Origin: Herbaspirillum robiniae
GTDB taxonomy: Bacteria; Pseudomonadota; Gammaproteobacteria; Burkholderiales; Burkholderiaceae_D
Assembly (NCBI RefSeq): GCF_002213415.1
Contig: NZ_NJGU01000007.1
Location: forward strand, 62,001-126,000
DNA length: 64,000 nt
Direction of reading: 5' to 3'
Position numbers and translations under genes: made by a program
Shown here: positions 53,535 through 62,465 of the stretch, piece after piece
Numbering within the stretch: the stretch's first letter is position 1
Layout of the letters: each line of letters starts with the position of its first letter
Notes under the pieces: generated by a model
What the model saw: only the letters and a program-made list of their open reading frames with translations
What the model was told of the DNA's origin: nothing
Database searches by the model: none

Positions 53535-54953
53535 ATGGCCAAGCTCCAGCGCGAGCCGCTGCAACTGGACCTGCAAAGGAATACCGCCGCCCGCCTGGTC
53601 GAGCAGGTGGCCGACGGGCTGGCGCTGCTGATCGAGCGCGGCGAGCTGCGTTCCGGCGAGCGCCTGCCCTCGGTGCGGCAATTGGCCGAGAGTCACAGCA
53701 TCGGCGCCTCCACCGTAGTCGAGGCCTACGAGCAGCTGGTGGCGCGCGGCATGCTGCTGGCGCGGCGCGGGGCCGGTTTCTTCGTCGCCGCGCGCGCCGG
53801 GCAGTCGGGCGCGCGCGCCGTGTTCACGCCGCATGAGCCGGTGATCGACTCGGCCTGGCTGCTGTCGGAAATGTTCGCCGACGAGCGTGTGCCCATCAAG
53901 GCCGGCTGCGGCTGGCTGCCGGGCAAATGGCTCAACGACGAGGGCCTGCACCAGGCCGAGCGCCGCATCATCCGCTCGCCCGGCGCGCAGCAGGTCGGCT
54001 ACGGCCATCCGTTCGGCTATGCGCCGCTGCGCCAGCTGATCGCGCAGTTCCTCGGCCACTGGTCGCTGGATGTGGCCATCGACCAGGTGCTGACCACGCA
54101 CGGCGCCACCCAGGCGCTGGACCTGGTGATCCGCACCATGACCCAGCCCGGCGACACCGTGATGATCGACGACCCCGGCTATTGCAACCTGATCGCCATG
54201 CTGCGCCTGGCCGGGCTGAACGTGATCGGCGTGCCGCGCACGCCCGGCGGGGTCGACACCGACATGCTGGAATCGCTGGCGCGCGCGCACCAGCCCAAGA
54301 TGTTCTTCACCACCAGCGTGCTGCAGAACCCGACCGGCACGTCCTATACCCCGGCCTGCGCCATGCGCGTGCTGCAGGCGGCCGAACGGCACGGCTTCTG
54401 GGTGGTGGAGGACGACATCTTCCGCGAGCTGGGGCAGGCCACCGATCCCATGCTGGCGGCGCTGGACGGCTTGCAGCGGGTGATCTACGTGGGCAGTTAT
54501 TCCAAGACCATCGCGCCTTCGCTGCGCGTGGGCTACGTCGCCTGCCAGCGCGAACTGGCGCGCCAGATCGTGCATACCAAGATGGTGCTCACGCTGACCA
54601 ACTCCGAGATCAACGAGCGCCTGGTGCACAACGTGCTGACCGAAGGCCATCACCGGCGCCACGTGCAGACGCTCAACGCCACGCTGCTCAACGCGCAATC
54701 CACGCTCAACGCCAAGCTGGCCGAGGCCGGGCTGACGCCCTTCACCGCGGCGCGCGGCGGCATGTTCACCTGGGCCACGCTGGAGGGCAGCGACCTGTCG
54801 GCGCGCGAGATCGCCGACCGCGCGCGGCAAAAAGGCATCTGGCTGGCGCCGGGCGATTTCTTCCACCTGGCCGCGCCCGAGAAGACCAGTTTCCGCTTCA
54901 ACGTCGGCTATGCGGATGTGCCGGAGCTGTTCGAGTTCTTCCGGTCGCTGTGA
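53535..54953 (+). CDS. MocR/PdxR-type transcriptional regulator (GntR HTH + aminotransferase domain)
   Basis: A 472-residue fusion regulator. The GntR winged helix (about 15-85) contains LRSGERLPSVRQLAESHSIGASTVVEAYEQLVARG; the fold-type I aminotransferase domain (about 105-470) has a PLP lysine at 324 (YSKTIAPSLRVGY). MocR proteins sense PLP or PLP-amino-acid adducts. It is divergent from the omega-aminotransferase/mmsA pair, which it most likely controls (inference from position). Confidence 0.92.
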   Translation: MAKLQREPLQLDLQRNTAARLVEQVADGLALLIERGELRSGERLPSVRQLAESHSIGASTVVEAYEQLVARGMLLARRGAGFFVAARAGQSGARAVFTPHEPVIDSAWLLSEMFADERVPIKAGCGWLPGKWLNDEGLHQAERRIIRSPGAQQVGYGHPFGYAPLRQLIAQFLGHWSLDVAIDQVLTTHGATQALDLVIRTMTQPGDTVMIDDPGYCNLIAMLRLAGLNVIGVPRTPGGVDTDMLESLARAHQPKMFFTTSVLQNPTGTSYTPACAMRVLQAAERHGFWVVEDDIFRELGQATDPMLAALDGLQRVIYVGSYSKTIAPSLRVGYVACQRELARQIVHTKMVLTLTNSEINERLVHNVLTEGHHRRHVQTLNATLLNAQSTLNAKLAEAGLTPFTAARGGMFTWATLEGSDLSAREIADRARQKGIWLAPGDFFHLAAPEKTSFRFNVGYADVPELFEFFRSL

Positions 54954-55055
54954 GCGCCATGGCTGCCGCGGCGGGGCCGGCGCTTACACTTCTTCACGCG
55001 GGCGTCACGGCGGGACAGTAGAATGGAATGCCCATCTTCGCGAGGATAGCCAAGC

Positions 55056-55700
55056 ATGACCATCCCCACCCCGACCTCAGGCATCCGCGCCGTCGTGTTC
55101 GACTTCGGCGGCGTGCTGTTCGACTGGAGCCCGCTGCACGTCTATCGCCACCTGATCGCCGACGACGCCGAGCGCCACCACTTCCTGACGCACATCTGCT
55201 CGCCCGACTGGAACATCCGTCAGGACGGCGGCCGCACCCTGGCCGACGGCACCGCGCTGCTGGTGAAGGAGCATCCGCAGCACGAGAGCCTGATCCGCGC
55301 CTTCTACGACCGCTGGAAGGAAATGCTGCGCGGGCCGCTCGACGAGGGCGTGGCGCTGCTCAAGGAATTGCATGCGAAGCAGGTGCCGGTGTTCGGCCTC
55401 ACCAACTGGTCGGCCGAGACCTTCCCGTATGCGCGCGACAACTACGATTTCCTGAACCTGTTCCTGGACATCGTCGTCTCCGGCGAAGAGAAGTGCATCA
55501 AGCCCGATGCCGAGATCTATCAGATCGCATTGGCGCGCTACGGACGTCACCTGGCCGGCCTGAAGCCGAACGAACTGGTGTTCATCGATGATGTGAAGAA
55601 GAACATCGAGGCGGCGCAGGCGCTGGGGTGGTACGGCATCCATCATGTGGATGCGGAGCAGACGCGGGAGCAGTTGCAGGCCCTGGGACTGCCGGTTTGA
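55056..55700 (+). CDS. HAD-superfamily hydrolase (class IA)
   Basis: A 214-residue HAD hydrolase. Motif I is VVFDFGGVLFDW, in which the second aspartate of the usual DxD is replaced by glycine; motif II is GLTNWS, motif III the lysine in KCIKPDAEIY, and motif IV VFIDDVKKN. The DxGGV form of motif I is seen in YihX-like phosphatases and dehalogenase-like members. The replaced second aspartate usually serves as acid/base in phosphatases, so the reaction may differ. Single gene; a strong hairpin follows. Confidence 0.87.
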   Translation: MTIPTPTSGIRAVVFDFGGVLFDWSPLHVYRHLIADDAERHHFLTHICSPDWNIRQDGGRTLADGTALLVKEHPQHESLIRAFYDRWKEMLRGPLDEGVALLKELHAKQVPVFGLTNWSAETFPYARDNYDFLNLFLDIVVSGEEKCIKPDAEIYQIALARYGRHLAGLKPNELVFIDDVKKNIEAAQALGWYGIHHVDAEQTREQLQALGLPV

Positions 55701-55723
55701 TGGTCGGCGCCGCCGGGCTGCAA

Positions 55724-55769
55724 TGAACGACGCTGGATCCTGACGCAAGCCAGGATCCAGCGTCGTTCA
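55724..55769. terminator. Perfect 19-bp hairpin between convergent genes
   Basis: Arms 55724-55742 and 55751-55769 are exact complements with loop ACGCAAGC. It lies between the HAD gene (stop 55700) and the DsbA gene (stop 55830). No long T-run follows. The arm contains ACGACGCTGGATCC, reminiscent of the REP tail ACGTCGCTGGGTCC at 48559-48572, so it may be a REP relative that serves as terminator. Confidence 0.7.
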
Positions 55770-55829
55770 ACCTTGCGCAGAGAAACTCACGCGATCCCGG
55801 TTTCGCAGCGAAGATTGCGCAAGGAAAGA

Positions 55830-56540
55830 TCAGTGGCAATGACCGCCGTCGAGGTCGCATTGCGGCAGCGACGACGCGCTGCCGGATGAGGCGCCGCCGC
55901 TCTCTTGCCGCAGGAACTGCGCCCACTCTTCTGGCCGTCCCAGCCACATCCCCGCATCCAGCACCTCCAGCGCATCGCCCCGCTGCAGCACGAAAGTCGG
56001 GAAGCCGCGCCCGCCCACGTAGTTCAACAGCGCACGGCTGGCCTCGATATGGCGCGCCAGTTCTTCCGCCTCGATCTTGCGCATGGCCTGCGCGAACGCA
56101 GCGGCATCCACGCCCAGTACGCCGGCCAGCGCCGACAGCGTCGACTCGTCCGAGATGCGCCGGCCGTCCTGGTAGTGCGCGCGCTGGATCGCAGCCAGCA
56201 TGTCCAGTCCTGCCGCGTCGCCTTTGACGGCTTGCACCGCCAGCACGGCGGCGATCGGCGGCGCCGAGTCGAACACGGCGGTGGTGTCGGTCAGCAGGCC
56301 GTTGAAGTAAGGCTCGCCGAACACCTGTCCGGTCATCTGCGCGATGCGGCGGTCGTGCGGCATCACGTAGTTGCGCAGTTCGGCGTCGACCTTGCGGCGA
56401 TTGCGGCCGGCCATCATGCCGCCGCCGTGCGCCTGCACCGGCAGCACGCCGCGCGCGGCGGCCACCAGGGGCGCGGCGCCGTAGCACCAGCCGCATAGCG
56501 GGTCGTGGATGTAATGCAAAACGGTGGCGGTCTGGCTCAT
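55830..56540 (-). CDS. DsbA-family protein with CGWC active site
   Basis: A 236-residue thioredoxin-fold protein without signal peptide. The N-terminus YIHDPLCGWCYGAAPL carries CGWC, and GGRGFPTFVLQRG provides the cis-proline. This matches a family of predicted cytoplasmic disulfide isomerases (COG3531-like). The last 15 residues are Ser/His/Cys-rich, ending in GGHCH, a possible metal-binding tail. Start 56540 has AGGA 9 nt upstream; ATG 56549 and 56588 are alternatives. It follows the NmrA-type gene by 73 bp, probably in one operon. Confidence 0.85.
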   Translation of the reverse strand: MSQTATVLHYIHDPLCGWCYGAAPLVAAARGVLPVQAHGGGMMAGRNRRKVDAELRNYVMPHDRRIAQMTGQVFGEPYFNGLLTDTTAVFDSAPPIAAVLAVQAVKGDAAGLDMLAAIQRAHYQDGRRISDESTLSALAGVLGVDAAAFAQAMRKIEAEELARHIEASRALLNYVGGRGFPTFVLQRGDALEVLDAGMWLGRPEEWAQFLRQESGGASSGSASSLPQCDLDGGHCH

Positions 56541-56613
56541 GTCGTTCATTCCTGCAAATTCAATGGGGTGCTGCGCCGGTCCCGCCATGCGAGCGCATGG
56601 CGGGACGCCGTGA

Positions 56614-57225
56614 TCAATAGCCTACCGTGAAGCGGGCGCGCAGGTGTTTCGGCTGCTCCAGCTCGTCCAGCAGCGCGATGGCGTAGTCCTCGTAGGAGAT
56701 CCAGCTCTTGCCGGCGGCGTCGGCCAGCAGCTGGTCCGCGCCGAGGCGGAACTTGCCGGTGCGCTCGCCGGCGATGAACAGCGCGGAAGGCGAGAGGAAG
56801 GTCCAGGCAATGTCCTTCTCGCCGCGCAGGTCGTTCAGGAACGCGCGGCCGGCCGTGGCTTCGGGCTTGTACTCCGCCGGGAAGTCGGGCGTGTCGACCA
56901 GCGCCTTGCCGGGTGCGATCTCCAGGCTGCCGGCGCCGCCCACCACGGCCAGGCGTTTGACGCCGGCCTGCTTCAGGGCCGGCAGCACATCGACTGCGGT
57001 GAAGTTGGCGAAGCGGCCGCTGGAAACCACGACGTCGGCGCCGGCGATGGCGGCGGCCAGCGCGGCGGTGTCCTTGACGTCGGCGCTGCGCGCGGTGAGC
57101 TTGTCGCGCGCGGCGATCTTGCCGGCGTCGCGGGCGATGGCGATGACCTGGTGGCCGCGGCGCAGGGCTTCTTCGAGGATGCGGCTGCCGACGTTGCCGG
57201 TGGCGCCGATGAGGGCGATGTTCAT
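56614..57225 (-). CDS. NAD(P)-binding oxidoreductase, NmrA/YwnB-like
   Basis: A 203-residue atypical SDR. MNIALIGATGNVGSRILEEALRRGHQVIAIAR is the nucleotide-binding GxxGxxG motif, and VKRLAVVGGAGSLEIAPG and WTFLSPSALF are typical of the YwnB/YesF-like group. No catalytic Tyr-xxx-Lys is evident, so it may be a sensor or a quinone/flavin-type reductase. It lies 61 bp downstream of the MBL gene that is divergent from a LysR regulator. Confidence 0.87.
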   Translation of the reverse strand: MNIALIGATGNVGSRILEEALRRGHQVIAIARDAGKIAARDKLTARSADVKDTAALAAAIAGADVVVSSGRFANFTAVDVLPALKQAGVKRLAVVGGAGSLEIAPGKALVDTPDFPAEYKPEATAGRAFLNDLRGEKDIAWTFLSPSALFIAGERTGKFRLGADQLLADAAGKSWISYEDYAIALLDELEQPKHLRARFTVGY

Positions 57226-57286
57226 GGTGTGTCCTTTCGTGTTTGCGGTTGGATTGCGTGAATGACGTGGGATCGGGGGCGGCGGC

Positions 57287-58174
57287 TTATGGCCACTTCA
57301 TCTCGCCCTTGATGACCTTGGCCGACAGTTCCAGTGAGGAGGTGTCGTCCAGTTCCGGATAGCGCTGCTTCATGGCCGCCACCAGCGCGGCGGAGTCGGC
57401 AGCCGCGGCGGCTTCCTGGTCGAAGGCCTTCAGGTAGTCGCGGGTGAAGCGCACCGACTCGATGTTCAGCGGCGCGCCCTGCGCGAAGTGGCCGGGCACC
57501 ACCACCGCGGGCTTGAGCTTCTCGATGCGCGCCAGTGTGGCCAGCCAGTCCTGGCGCGACTTGAGACTCTGCGTGTCGGCGGTCCAGACGTGCAGCTTGC
57601 CGTCCACCACCACGCCGCCCACCACCGCCTTCAGCGACGGGATCCAGACGAAGCTGCGCTCAGGCTGCGGACCGTCGAGGCCAGCGATTTCCAGCTTGCG
57701 GCCTTCCAGCGTCAGCGTGCGGCCCTGCAGCGCCTCGGGGACGATGGTGGCGCGCGGCGCGTTGTCGCCCAGCTTGGGGCCCCAGTAAGCCAGCTTGCCC
57801 TGCACGGTCTGGCGGATATGCGCCACGGTCTGCGGCGTGGCGACGATCCTGGCGTCGGGATAGGCGGCGTGAATGGTGTCCAGGCCGAAGTAGAAATCCG
57901 GGTCGCCGTGGCTGATGTAGATGGTGGTGAGCGTCTTGCCGCTGGCGCGGATCTTCTCCACCACTTGCTCGGCCTCGCGGCGGCCGAACTGGGCATCGAC
58001 CAGGATGGCCTCATGGCGGCCGGTGACCAGCACCGAGCTGACCGGGAAGATGGCGTCGCGTCCCGGGTTGTAGACGTCCAGCTTGAGCGCGTCGGCGGCG
58101 TGCGCCCCGGCGGCGATCAGGCCGGTGGCGGCCAGCATCAGCGCGCGGCGCAGCAGGCGGGTGGGGAAGTGCAT
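57287..58174 (-). CDS. Exported MBL-fold protein with degenerate zinc motif
   Basis: A 295-residue exported MBL-fold protein; signal peptide MHFPTRLLRRALMLAATGLI, cleavage near GAHAAD. In the zinc motif the usual HxHxDH is replaced by HGDPDFYFG (residues about 89-97), so the second histidine and the final His are absent; VVPGHFAQG and VDAQFGRREAEQ are still present. This form occurs in a recognisable subgroup, but its metal content is unknown. Start 58174 follows CGGAG; two ATGs upstream would lack a clean signal peptide. Divergent from a LysR regulator, and first of an MBL-NmrA-DsbA operon. Confidence 0.87.
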   Translation of the reverse strand: MHFPTRLLRRALMLAATGLIAAGAHAADALKLDVYNPGRDAIFPVSSVLVTGRHEAILVDAQFGRREAEQVVEKIRASGKTLTTIYISHGDPDFYFGLDTIHAAYPDARIVATPQTVAHIRQTVQGKLAYWGPKLGDNAPRATIVPEALQGRTLTLEGRKLEIAGLDGPQPERSFVWIPSLKAVVGGVVVDGKLHVWTADTQSLKSRQDWLATLARIEKLKPAVVVPGHFAQGAPLNIESVRFTRDYLKAFDQEAAAAADSAALVAAMKQRYPELDDTSSLELSAKVIKGEMKWP

Positions 58175-58221
58175 GAAGGGCTCCGGTGAGTGTTCAGGAG
58201 CGCTCATCATAGGTTCGCTTT

Positions 58222-58280
58222 TGTTTTTGAAAAACAGCATAATCGCTCACAGTTTGTTTCTGAAAACGTTCAGGTGAGCG
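58222..58280. promoter_or_regulatory. Probable LysR-type operator region
   Basis: The 116-bp gap between the divergent MBL and LysR genes has TGTTTTT-G-AAAAACA (58222-58236) and the inverted pair CGCTCAC (58244-58250) / GTGAGCG (58274-58280). Such dyads with A/T-rich cores are typical LysR recognition sites. Function is inferred from position. Confidence 0.55.
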
Positions 58281-58290
58281 AGGCACGGCG

Positions 58291-59190
58291 ATGGACAGGT
58301 TGACGGCAATGCAAGTATTCGTGACGGTGGTCGACGGCGGCAGCCTGTCGGCCGCGGCCCAGCAGCTGGACCTGTCGCGCCCGGTGGTGTCGCGCTATGT
58401 GGCCGAGCTGGAAGAGTGGGTCGGCGCGCGCCTGCTGCACCGGACCACGCGCCGCCTGTCGCTGACTCCTGCCGGCAACGAGATCCTGCCGCGCTGCCGG
58501 CAACTGCTGGAGTTTTCCGACGACATGCGCCACGCCGTGGATGCGCCCGACGAGACGCCGCGCGGCCTGCTGCGCATCACTTCCAGCACTTCCTTCACGC
58601 AGACGCAGCTGGTGCAGGCGGTGGTCGACTACGGCCGCCGTTATCCCGAGGTCGCGGTTGACCTGGTGGCGCTGGACCGCACCGTCAACCTGGTGGAGGA
58701 GCGCATCGACCTGGCCATCCGCATGACCACCCGGCTCGAACCCAACCTGATCGCCCGCAAGCTGGCCGTGTGCCGTTCGGTGATCTGCGCGTCGCCCGCT
58801 TACCTGGCGCGCCACGGTACGCCGAAGAAGGTGGAAGACCTGGCCCTGCACAATTGCCTGACGCATTCCTACGTCGGGCGCAGCCTGTGGGAGTTCGAGC
58901 CCAGGGCGAAGGGCGGCAAGTCGCTGTCAGTGGCGGTGGGCGGCAGCATCAGCGCCAACGAGGTGACGGTGCTGCTGCAGGCGGTGCTGGCGGGCGTGGG
59001 CATCGGCCACATGCCGGCCTATTCGGTGGCGCCGCTGGTGGCCTCGGGCCAGCTGGTGCAGTTGCTGCCGGAGCACGAGCCGACGCAGCTGGGGATGTAT
59101 GCGGTGTACGCCTCGCGCAAGCATATGCCGGCGACCTTGCGCACCATGCTGGATTTCCTGGCGGAACGTTTTGCGGGGCAGCCCTTTTGA
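58291..59190 (+). CDS. LysR-family transcriptional regulator
   Basis: A 299-residue LysR protein. The N-terminal winged helix MDRLTAMQVFVTVVDGGSLSAAAQQLDLSRPVVSRYVAELE is followed by the linker helix and the substrate-binding domain (about 90-290). The sequence resembles the group that controls adjacent oxidoreductase or MBL genes. It is divergent from the MBL-NmrA-DsbA operon, its likely target. Inducer unknown. Confidence 0.93.
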   Translation: MDRLTAMQVFVTVVDGGSLSAAAQQLDLSRPVVSRYVAELEEWVGARLLHRTTRRLSLTPAGNEILPRCRQLLEFSDDMRHAVDAPDETPRGLLRITSSTSFTQTQLVQAVVDYGRRYPEVAVDLVALDRTVNLVEERIDLAIRMTTRLEPNLIARKLAVCRSVICASPAYLARHGTPKKVEDLALHNCLTHSYVGRSLWEFEPRAKGGKSLSVAVGGSISANEVTVLLQAVLAGVGIGHMPAYSVAPLVASGQLVQLLPEHEPTQLGMYAVYASRKHMPATLRTMLDFLAERFAGQPF

Positions 59191-59202
59191 CGCGGGCTGC
59201 GC

Positions 59203-59763
59203 TCAGGGCGTGATGCTGAGCAGCTTGTGGACGAGCTCGGAGGAGGTCGACGCGGCGAACTTGCGCATCAGCCGCGCGCGGTGCATTTCCACCGTGCGCG
59301 GGCTCAGCTCCACCTGGCGCGCGATCAGCTTGCTGGTCTTGCCCTCCACCAGCAGCGCGGCGATCTCGCGCTCGCGCGGCGTCAGGCCCGGCGCGATCGG
59401 GCGCTTGGCGCTGACATCCTCGAAGGTCCAGATGCCGGCCGCGTGCGGGTCGCCCTGCACCAGCGAATGGCCGGTGACGTGGCACCAGAACATCTCCTCA
59501 TTGGAGCGCTTCATGATGCGCTCGTCGGAGTAGAAGCCCTTCTCGTTGAGGATGGGCACCAGGCGCAGGCCGGTGCGTTCGAACTCGTCGGCGGTAGGGT
59601 AGATTTCCTGGAAGGACTTTTGCCTGAGCTGGCCGACGTCATAGCCGAACATCTCCGCCATCGCCAGGTTGCCCTGCTGGATGATGCGGTTATGGGAGAC
59701 GCACATGCCGATCGGGGCATGCATGAATACCTGTTCGAAATCGATGGCCGGTGGCGTGCTCAT
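59203..59763 (-). CDS. PAS domain and LuxR-type HTH regulator
   Basis: A 186-residue protein: a single PAS domain (about 8-118; FEQVFMHAPIGMCVSHNRIIQQGNLAMAEMFGY) and a LuxR/FixJ helix-turn-helix (about 125-185; LTPREREIAALLVEGKTSKLIARQVELSPRTVEMHRARLMRKF). It has no receiver or kinase domain, so it may sense a ligand or redox state directly through PAS. It is divergent from scoAB and convergent with the LysR gene; scoAB is its most likely target (inference). Confidence 0.88.
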   Translation of the reverse strand: MSTPPAIDFEQVFMHAPIGMCVSHNRIIQQGNLAMAEMFGYDVGQLRQKSFQEIYPTADEFERTGLRLVPILNEKGFYSDERIMKRSNEEMFWCHVTGHSLVQGDPHAAGIWTFEDVSAKRPIAPGLTPREREIAALLVEGKTSKLIARQVELSPRTVEMHRARLMRKFAASTSSELVHKLLSITP

Positions 59764-59952
59764 GGTGTGCTGCGAATCTCGTGGAGGTCCCTCGAACCTG
59801 GCGCCTGCGGCTGGGTGTATGCTGCATTGCGCCAGGTATTTTTACCGTATTGTATGGCCTATTTCGCTGACCTATGATGATTGGCGCTTTTTAATGGCAT
59901 TTCACAGTGCCGGAACCAAGGTGCTCTAAGCATAAGAGCCGAAAGGAGACTC

Positions 59953-60654
59953 GTGAACAAAGTGTATCCGGACGCGGCCACCGCGTTGAAGGACATCGTC
60001 AAGGACGGCCAGACCATCGCGGTCGGCGGCTTTGGCCTGTGTGGCATCCCCGAGGCGTTGATCGCCGCCCTGCGTGATTCGGGCGTGCAGAACCTGACCG
60101 CCATCTCCAACAACGCCGGCGTCGACGGCTTCGGCCTCGGCCAGCTGCTGACCACCCGTCAGATCAAGAAGATGATCGCCTCCTACGTGGGCGAGAACAA
60201 GGAGTTCGAACGCCAGTACCTGGCCGGTGAACTGGAGCTGGAATTCACCCCGCAAGGCACGCTGGCCGAGAAGCTGCGCGCCGGCGGCGCCGGCATCCCG
60301 GCGTTCTTCACCAAGACCGGCGTGGGCACCCTGGTGGCCGAAGGCAAGGAAATCCGCGAATTCGACGGCGCCCAGTACGTGATGGAGCGCTCGTTGGTGG
60401 CCGACGTCTCGCTGGTCAAGGCGCAGAAGGCCGACAAGGCCGGCAACCTGGTGTTCAACAAGACCGCGCGCAACTTCAATCCCAACGTCGCCATGGCCGG
60501 CAAGGTCACGGTGGTCGAGGTCGAGGAACTGGTCGAGGTCGGCCAGCTCGATCCGGACCAGATCCACACCGCCGGCATCTTCGTGCACCGCATCGTGGTC
60601 AATGCCACGCCGGAAAAGCGCATCGAACAACGCACCGTCAGCGCGGCGAAATAA
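59953..60654 (+). CDS. scoA: 3-oxoacid (succinyl-CoA:acetoacetate) CoA-transferase subunit A (GTG start)
   Basis: A 233-residue CoA-transferase alpha subunit. [15 protein letters not shown] is the CoA-binding glycine motif; [14 protein letters not shown] and FFTKTGVGT... are SCOT signatures. With ScoB it moves CoA from succinyl-CoA to acetoacetate. The start is GTG 59953 after an AAAGGAGAC ribosome site; the longer open frame from 59881 adds a poor N-terminus. It is the first of two genes, and could process acetoacetate from ketone bodies or leucine breakdown. Confidence 0.94.
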   Translation: MNKVYPDAATALKDIVKDGQTIAVGGFGLCGIPEALIAALRDSGVQNLTAISNNAGVDGFGLGQLLTTRQIKKMIASYVGENKEFERQYLAGELELEFTPQGTLAEKLRAGGAGIPAFFTKTGVGTLVAEGKEIREFDGAQYVMERSLVADVSLVKAQKADKAGNLVFNKTARNFNPNVAMAGKVTVVEVEELVEVGQLDPDQIHTAGIFVHRIVVNATPEKRIEQRTVSAAK

Positions 60655-60664
60655 GGAGACAGCA

Positions 60665-61315
60665 ATGGCATGGACCAGAGATGAAATGGCTGCGCGCGCA
60701 GCGAAGGAATTGCAGGACGGCTTCTACGTCAACCTCGGCATCGGCTTGCCGACGCTGGTGGCGAACCACGTTCCGGCCGACATCGAAGTGTGGCTGCAGT
60801 CGGAAAACGGCCTGCTGGGCATCGGCCCCTTCCCGACCGAAGACAAGGTCGATCCCGACCTGATCAACGCCGGCAAGCAGACCGTGACCACCATCCCGGG
60901 CTCGTCCTTCTTCAGCTCGGCCGATTCCTTCGGCATGATCCGCGGCGGCAAGATCAACATCGCCATCCTCGGCGCGATGCAGGTTTCGGGCAAGGGCGAC
61001 CTCGCCAACTGGATGATCCCCGGCAAGATGGTCAAGGGCATGGGCGGCGCGATGGACCTGGTGGCAGGCGTGGGCCGCGTGGTGGTGCTGATGGAGCACG
61101 TGGCCAAGGCCAAGGACGGCTCCACCTCGAAGAAGATCCTGAACGAGTGCAACCTGCCGCTGACCGGCGTGGGCGTGGTCAACCGCATCATCACCGACCT
61201 CGGCGTGATCGACGTCACCCCGAACGGCCTGAAGCTGATCGAGCTGGCCACCGGCGTCACCAAGGAAGAAGTGATCGAGAAGACCGAGGCGCCGCTGGAT
61301 GTCAGCGCGCTCTGA
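60665..61315 (+). CDS. scoB: 3-oxoacid CoA-transferase subunit B
   Basis: A 216-residue CoA-transferase beta subunit. The catalytic glutamate is Glu47 in [25 protein letters not shown] and [21 protein letters not shown] are further signatures. It starts 10 bp after scoA with an AAGGAGA site. A terminator follows 43 bp downstream. Confidence 0.95.
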   Translation: MAWTRDEMAARAAKELQDGFYVNLGIGLPTLVANHVPADIEVWLQSENGLLGIGPFPTEDKVDPDLINAGKQTVTTIPGSSFFSSADSFGMIRGGKINIAILGAMQVSGKGDLANWMIPGKMVKGMGGAMDLVAGVGRVVVLMEHVAKAKDGSTSKKILNECNLPLTGVGVVNRIITDLGVIDVTPNGLKLIELATGVTKEEVIEKTEAPLDVSAL

Positions 61316-61358
61316 ACTTGCAGCATGAACATGCGGCCCCGTTCGCGGGGCGGCAATG

Positions 61359-61390
61359 AAAAAGGGCGCCGCGAGATCGGCGCCCTTTTT
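61359..61390 (+). terminator. Intrinsic terminator after scoB
   Basis: A 12-bp stem AAAAAGGGCGCC/GGCGCCCTTTTT with an 8-nt loop, ending in T residues. A-rich on the left as well, so it may also serve the convergent gene ending at 61440. Confidence 0.92.
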
Positions 61391-61439
61391 CTTTTCGCGA
61401 TTGCTGAAGCGATGACAGCGTCGCCGGACACGGCGTTGC

Positions 61440-62441
61440 TCAGTTCCAGGACCCCATCGGCTCCAGGAACGGCGACAGGGCGGCCTCGCTCCAGCGCAGC
61501 GGCAGCGCATGTTCCAGCAGCCGCGCCGACTGCACCGTAAAGCGCATCAGCCGTTGCGCGCCGGTGAAGGACTCCACCTCCGGCCCATCCCAGATCACCT
61601 CCGCCGTCACGCCCAGATAGAGCAGCGCGCCGCGTTCGAAATCGGCGAACAGCAGGCCCGCGCGCGGCTGCACCAGCAGGTTGCCGATGGTGTTGAAAAA
61701 GGAGTTGCCGATGAAATCCGGCACCGTCAGCGTGTCGTCGCCGTCGATGCGCACGAAGCCGGGTTTGCCGCCGCGGTGCGAGACGTCGGTGCCGTGGCGA
61801 TGTCCGGCGCCGTGCACCTCCGCATCGTCATCGGTCAGCGCGGTGGCGATGAAGAAGGTGTCGGCGCGGCCGATCATCGCCTGCATCTGCGGCGTCAGCG
61901 TCGCCGCGTCGGTGGCGACCGTCGCGGCCGACGCATCCTCGTCCAGCAGTTCGGGCTTTCTCGCCTGGATGTACTTGGGGCAGTTGCCGAAACTCTGTTC
62001 AATGGCGATCTCCATGCCGTCTTCCCGCAGCGCATGCACCACGCCGTTGGCGCGGTTGCGCCGGCGCGTATGCGGCTCGATGCCCAGCAGGCCCAGCTTG
62101 GCGCCCTCGCGCAGGTTGGCGCGCAGGGGATCGCCGGCGGCGATGCGCACGCCCTGCACGCGCAGCGTGTGCGCGTCGGGGGAATGCACGAAACCCGGGG
62201 CGCCGGCCATGATCGAGGCCCAAGGCCGGCCCTGTTCGTCCATCGAACCGACCACCATGAACGGCAGCTGCGCGAAGAACTCGCGGTGCTGGTCCGGCAT
62301 GAAGTCGCGGATCACGCGCGGGCCGATGGCGGCCATCTTCTCCAGCATGCCGGCGCGCTGCTGCGCATGCAGTTCGCCGCGATGAAAGGCCTGGTGCGGC
62401 GCGTCGGCGGCGGGCGCGGCAATGGCTGGAGCGGATGGCAT
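61440..62441 (-). CDS. Pyridoxamine 5'-phosphate oxidase-like FMN-binding protein
   Basis: A 333-residue protein with a split-barrel PNPOx-like fold. QLPFMVVGSMDEQGRPWASIMAGAPGF and a second barrel segment (GNSFFNTIGNLLVQPRAGLLFADFERGALLYLGVTAEVIWDG) suggest two flavin-binding half-barrels, longer than classical PNPOx. This form lies beside GST genes in many proteobacteria; a role in electrophile or redox detoxification is inferred. It is 24 bp after the GST gene, in one operon under a TetR regulator. Confidence 0.83.
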   Translation of the reverse strand: MPSAPAIAAPAADAPHQAFHRGELHAQQRAGMLEKMAAIGPRVIRDFMPDQHREFFAQLPFMVVGSMDEQGRPWASIMAGAPGFVHSPDAHTLRVQGVRIAAGDPLRANLREGAKLGLLGIEPHTRRRNRANGVVHALREDGMEIAIEQSFGNCPKYIQARKPELLDEDASAATVATDAATLTPQMQAMIGRADTFFIATALTDDDAEVHGAGHRHGTDVSHRGGKPGFVRIDGDDTLTVPDFIGNSFFNTIGNLLVQPRAGLLFADFERGALLYLGVTAEVIWDGPEVESFTGAQRLMRFTVQSARLLEHALPLRWSEAALSPFLEPMGSWN

Positions 62442-62465
62442 GGCGATCTCCTTGCGTGGTTCCGG

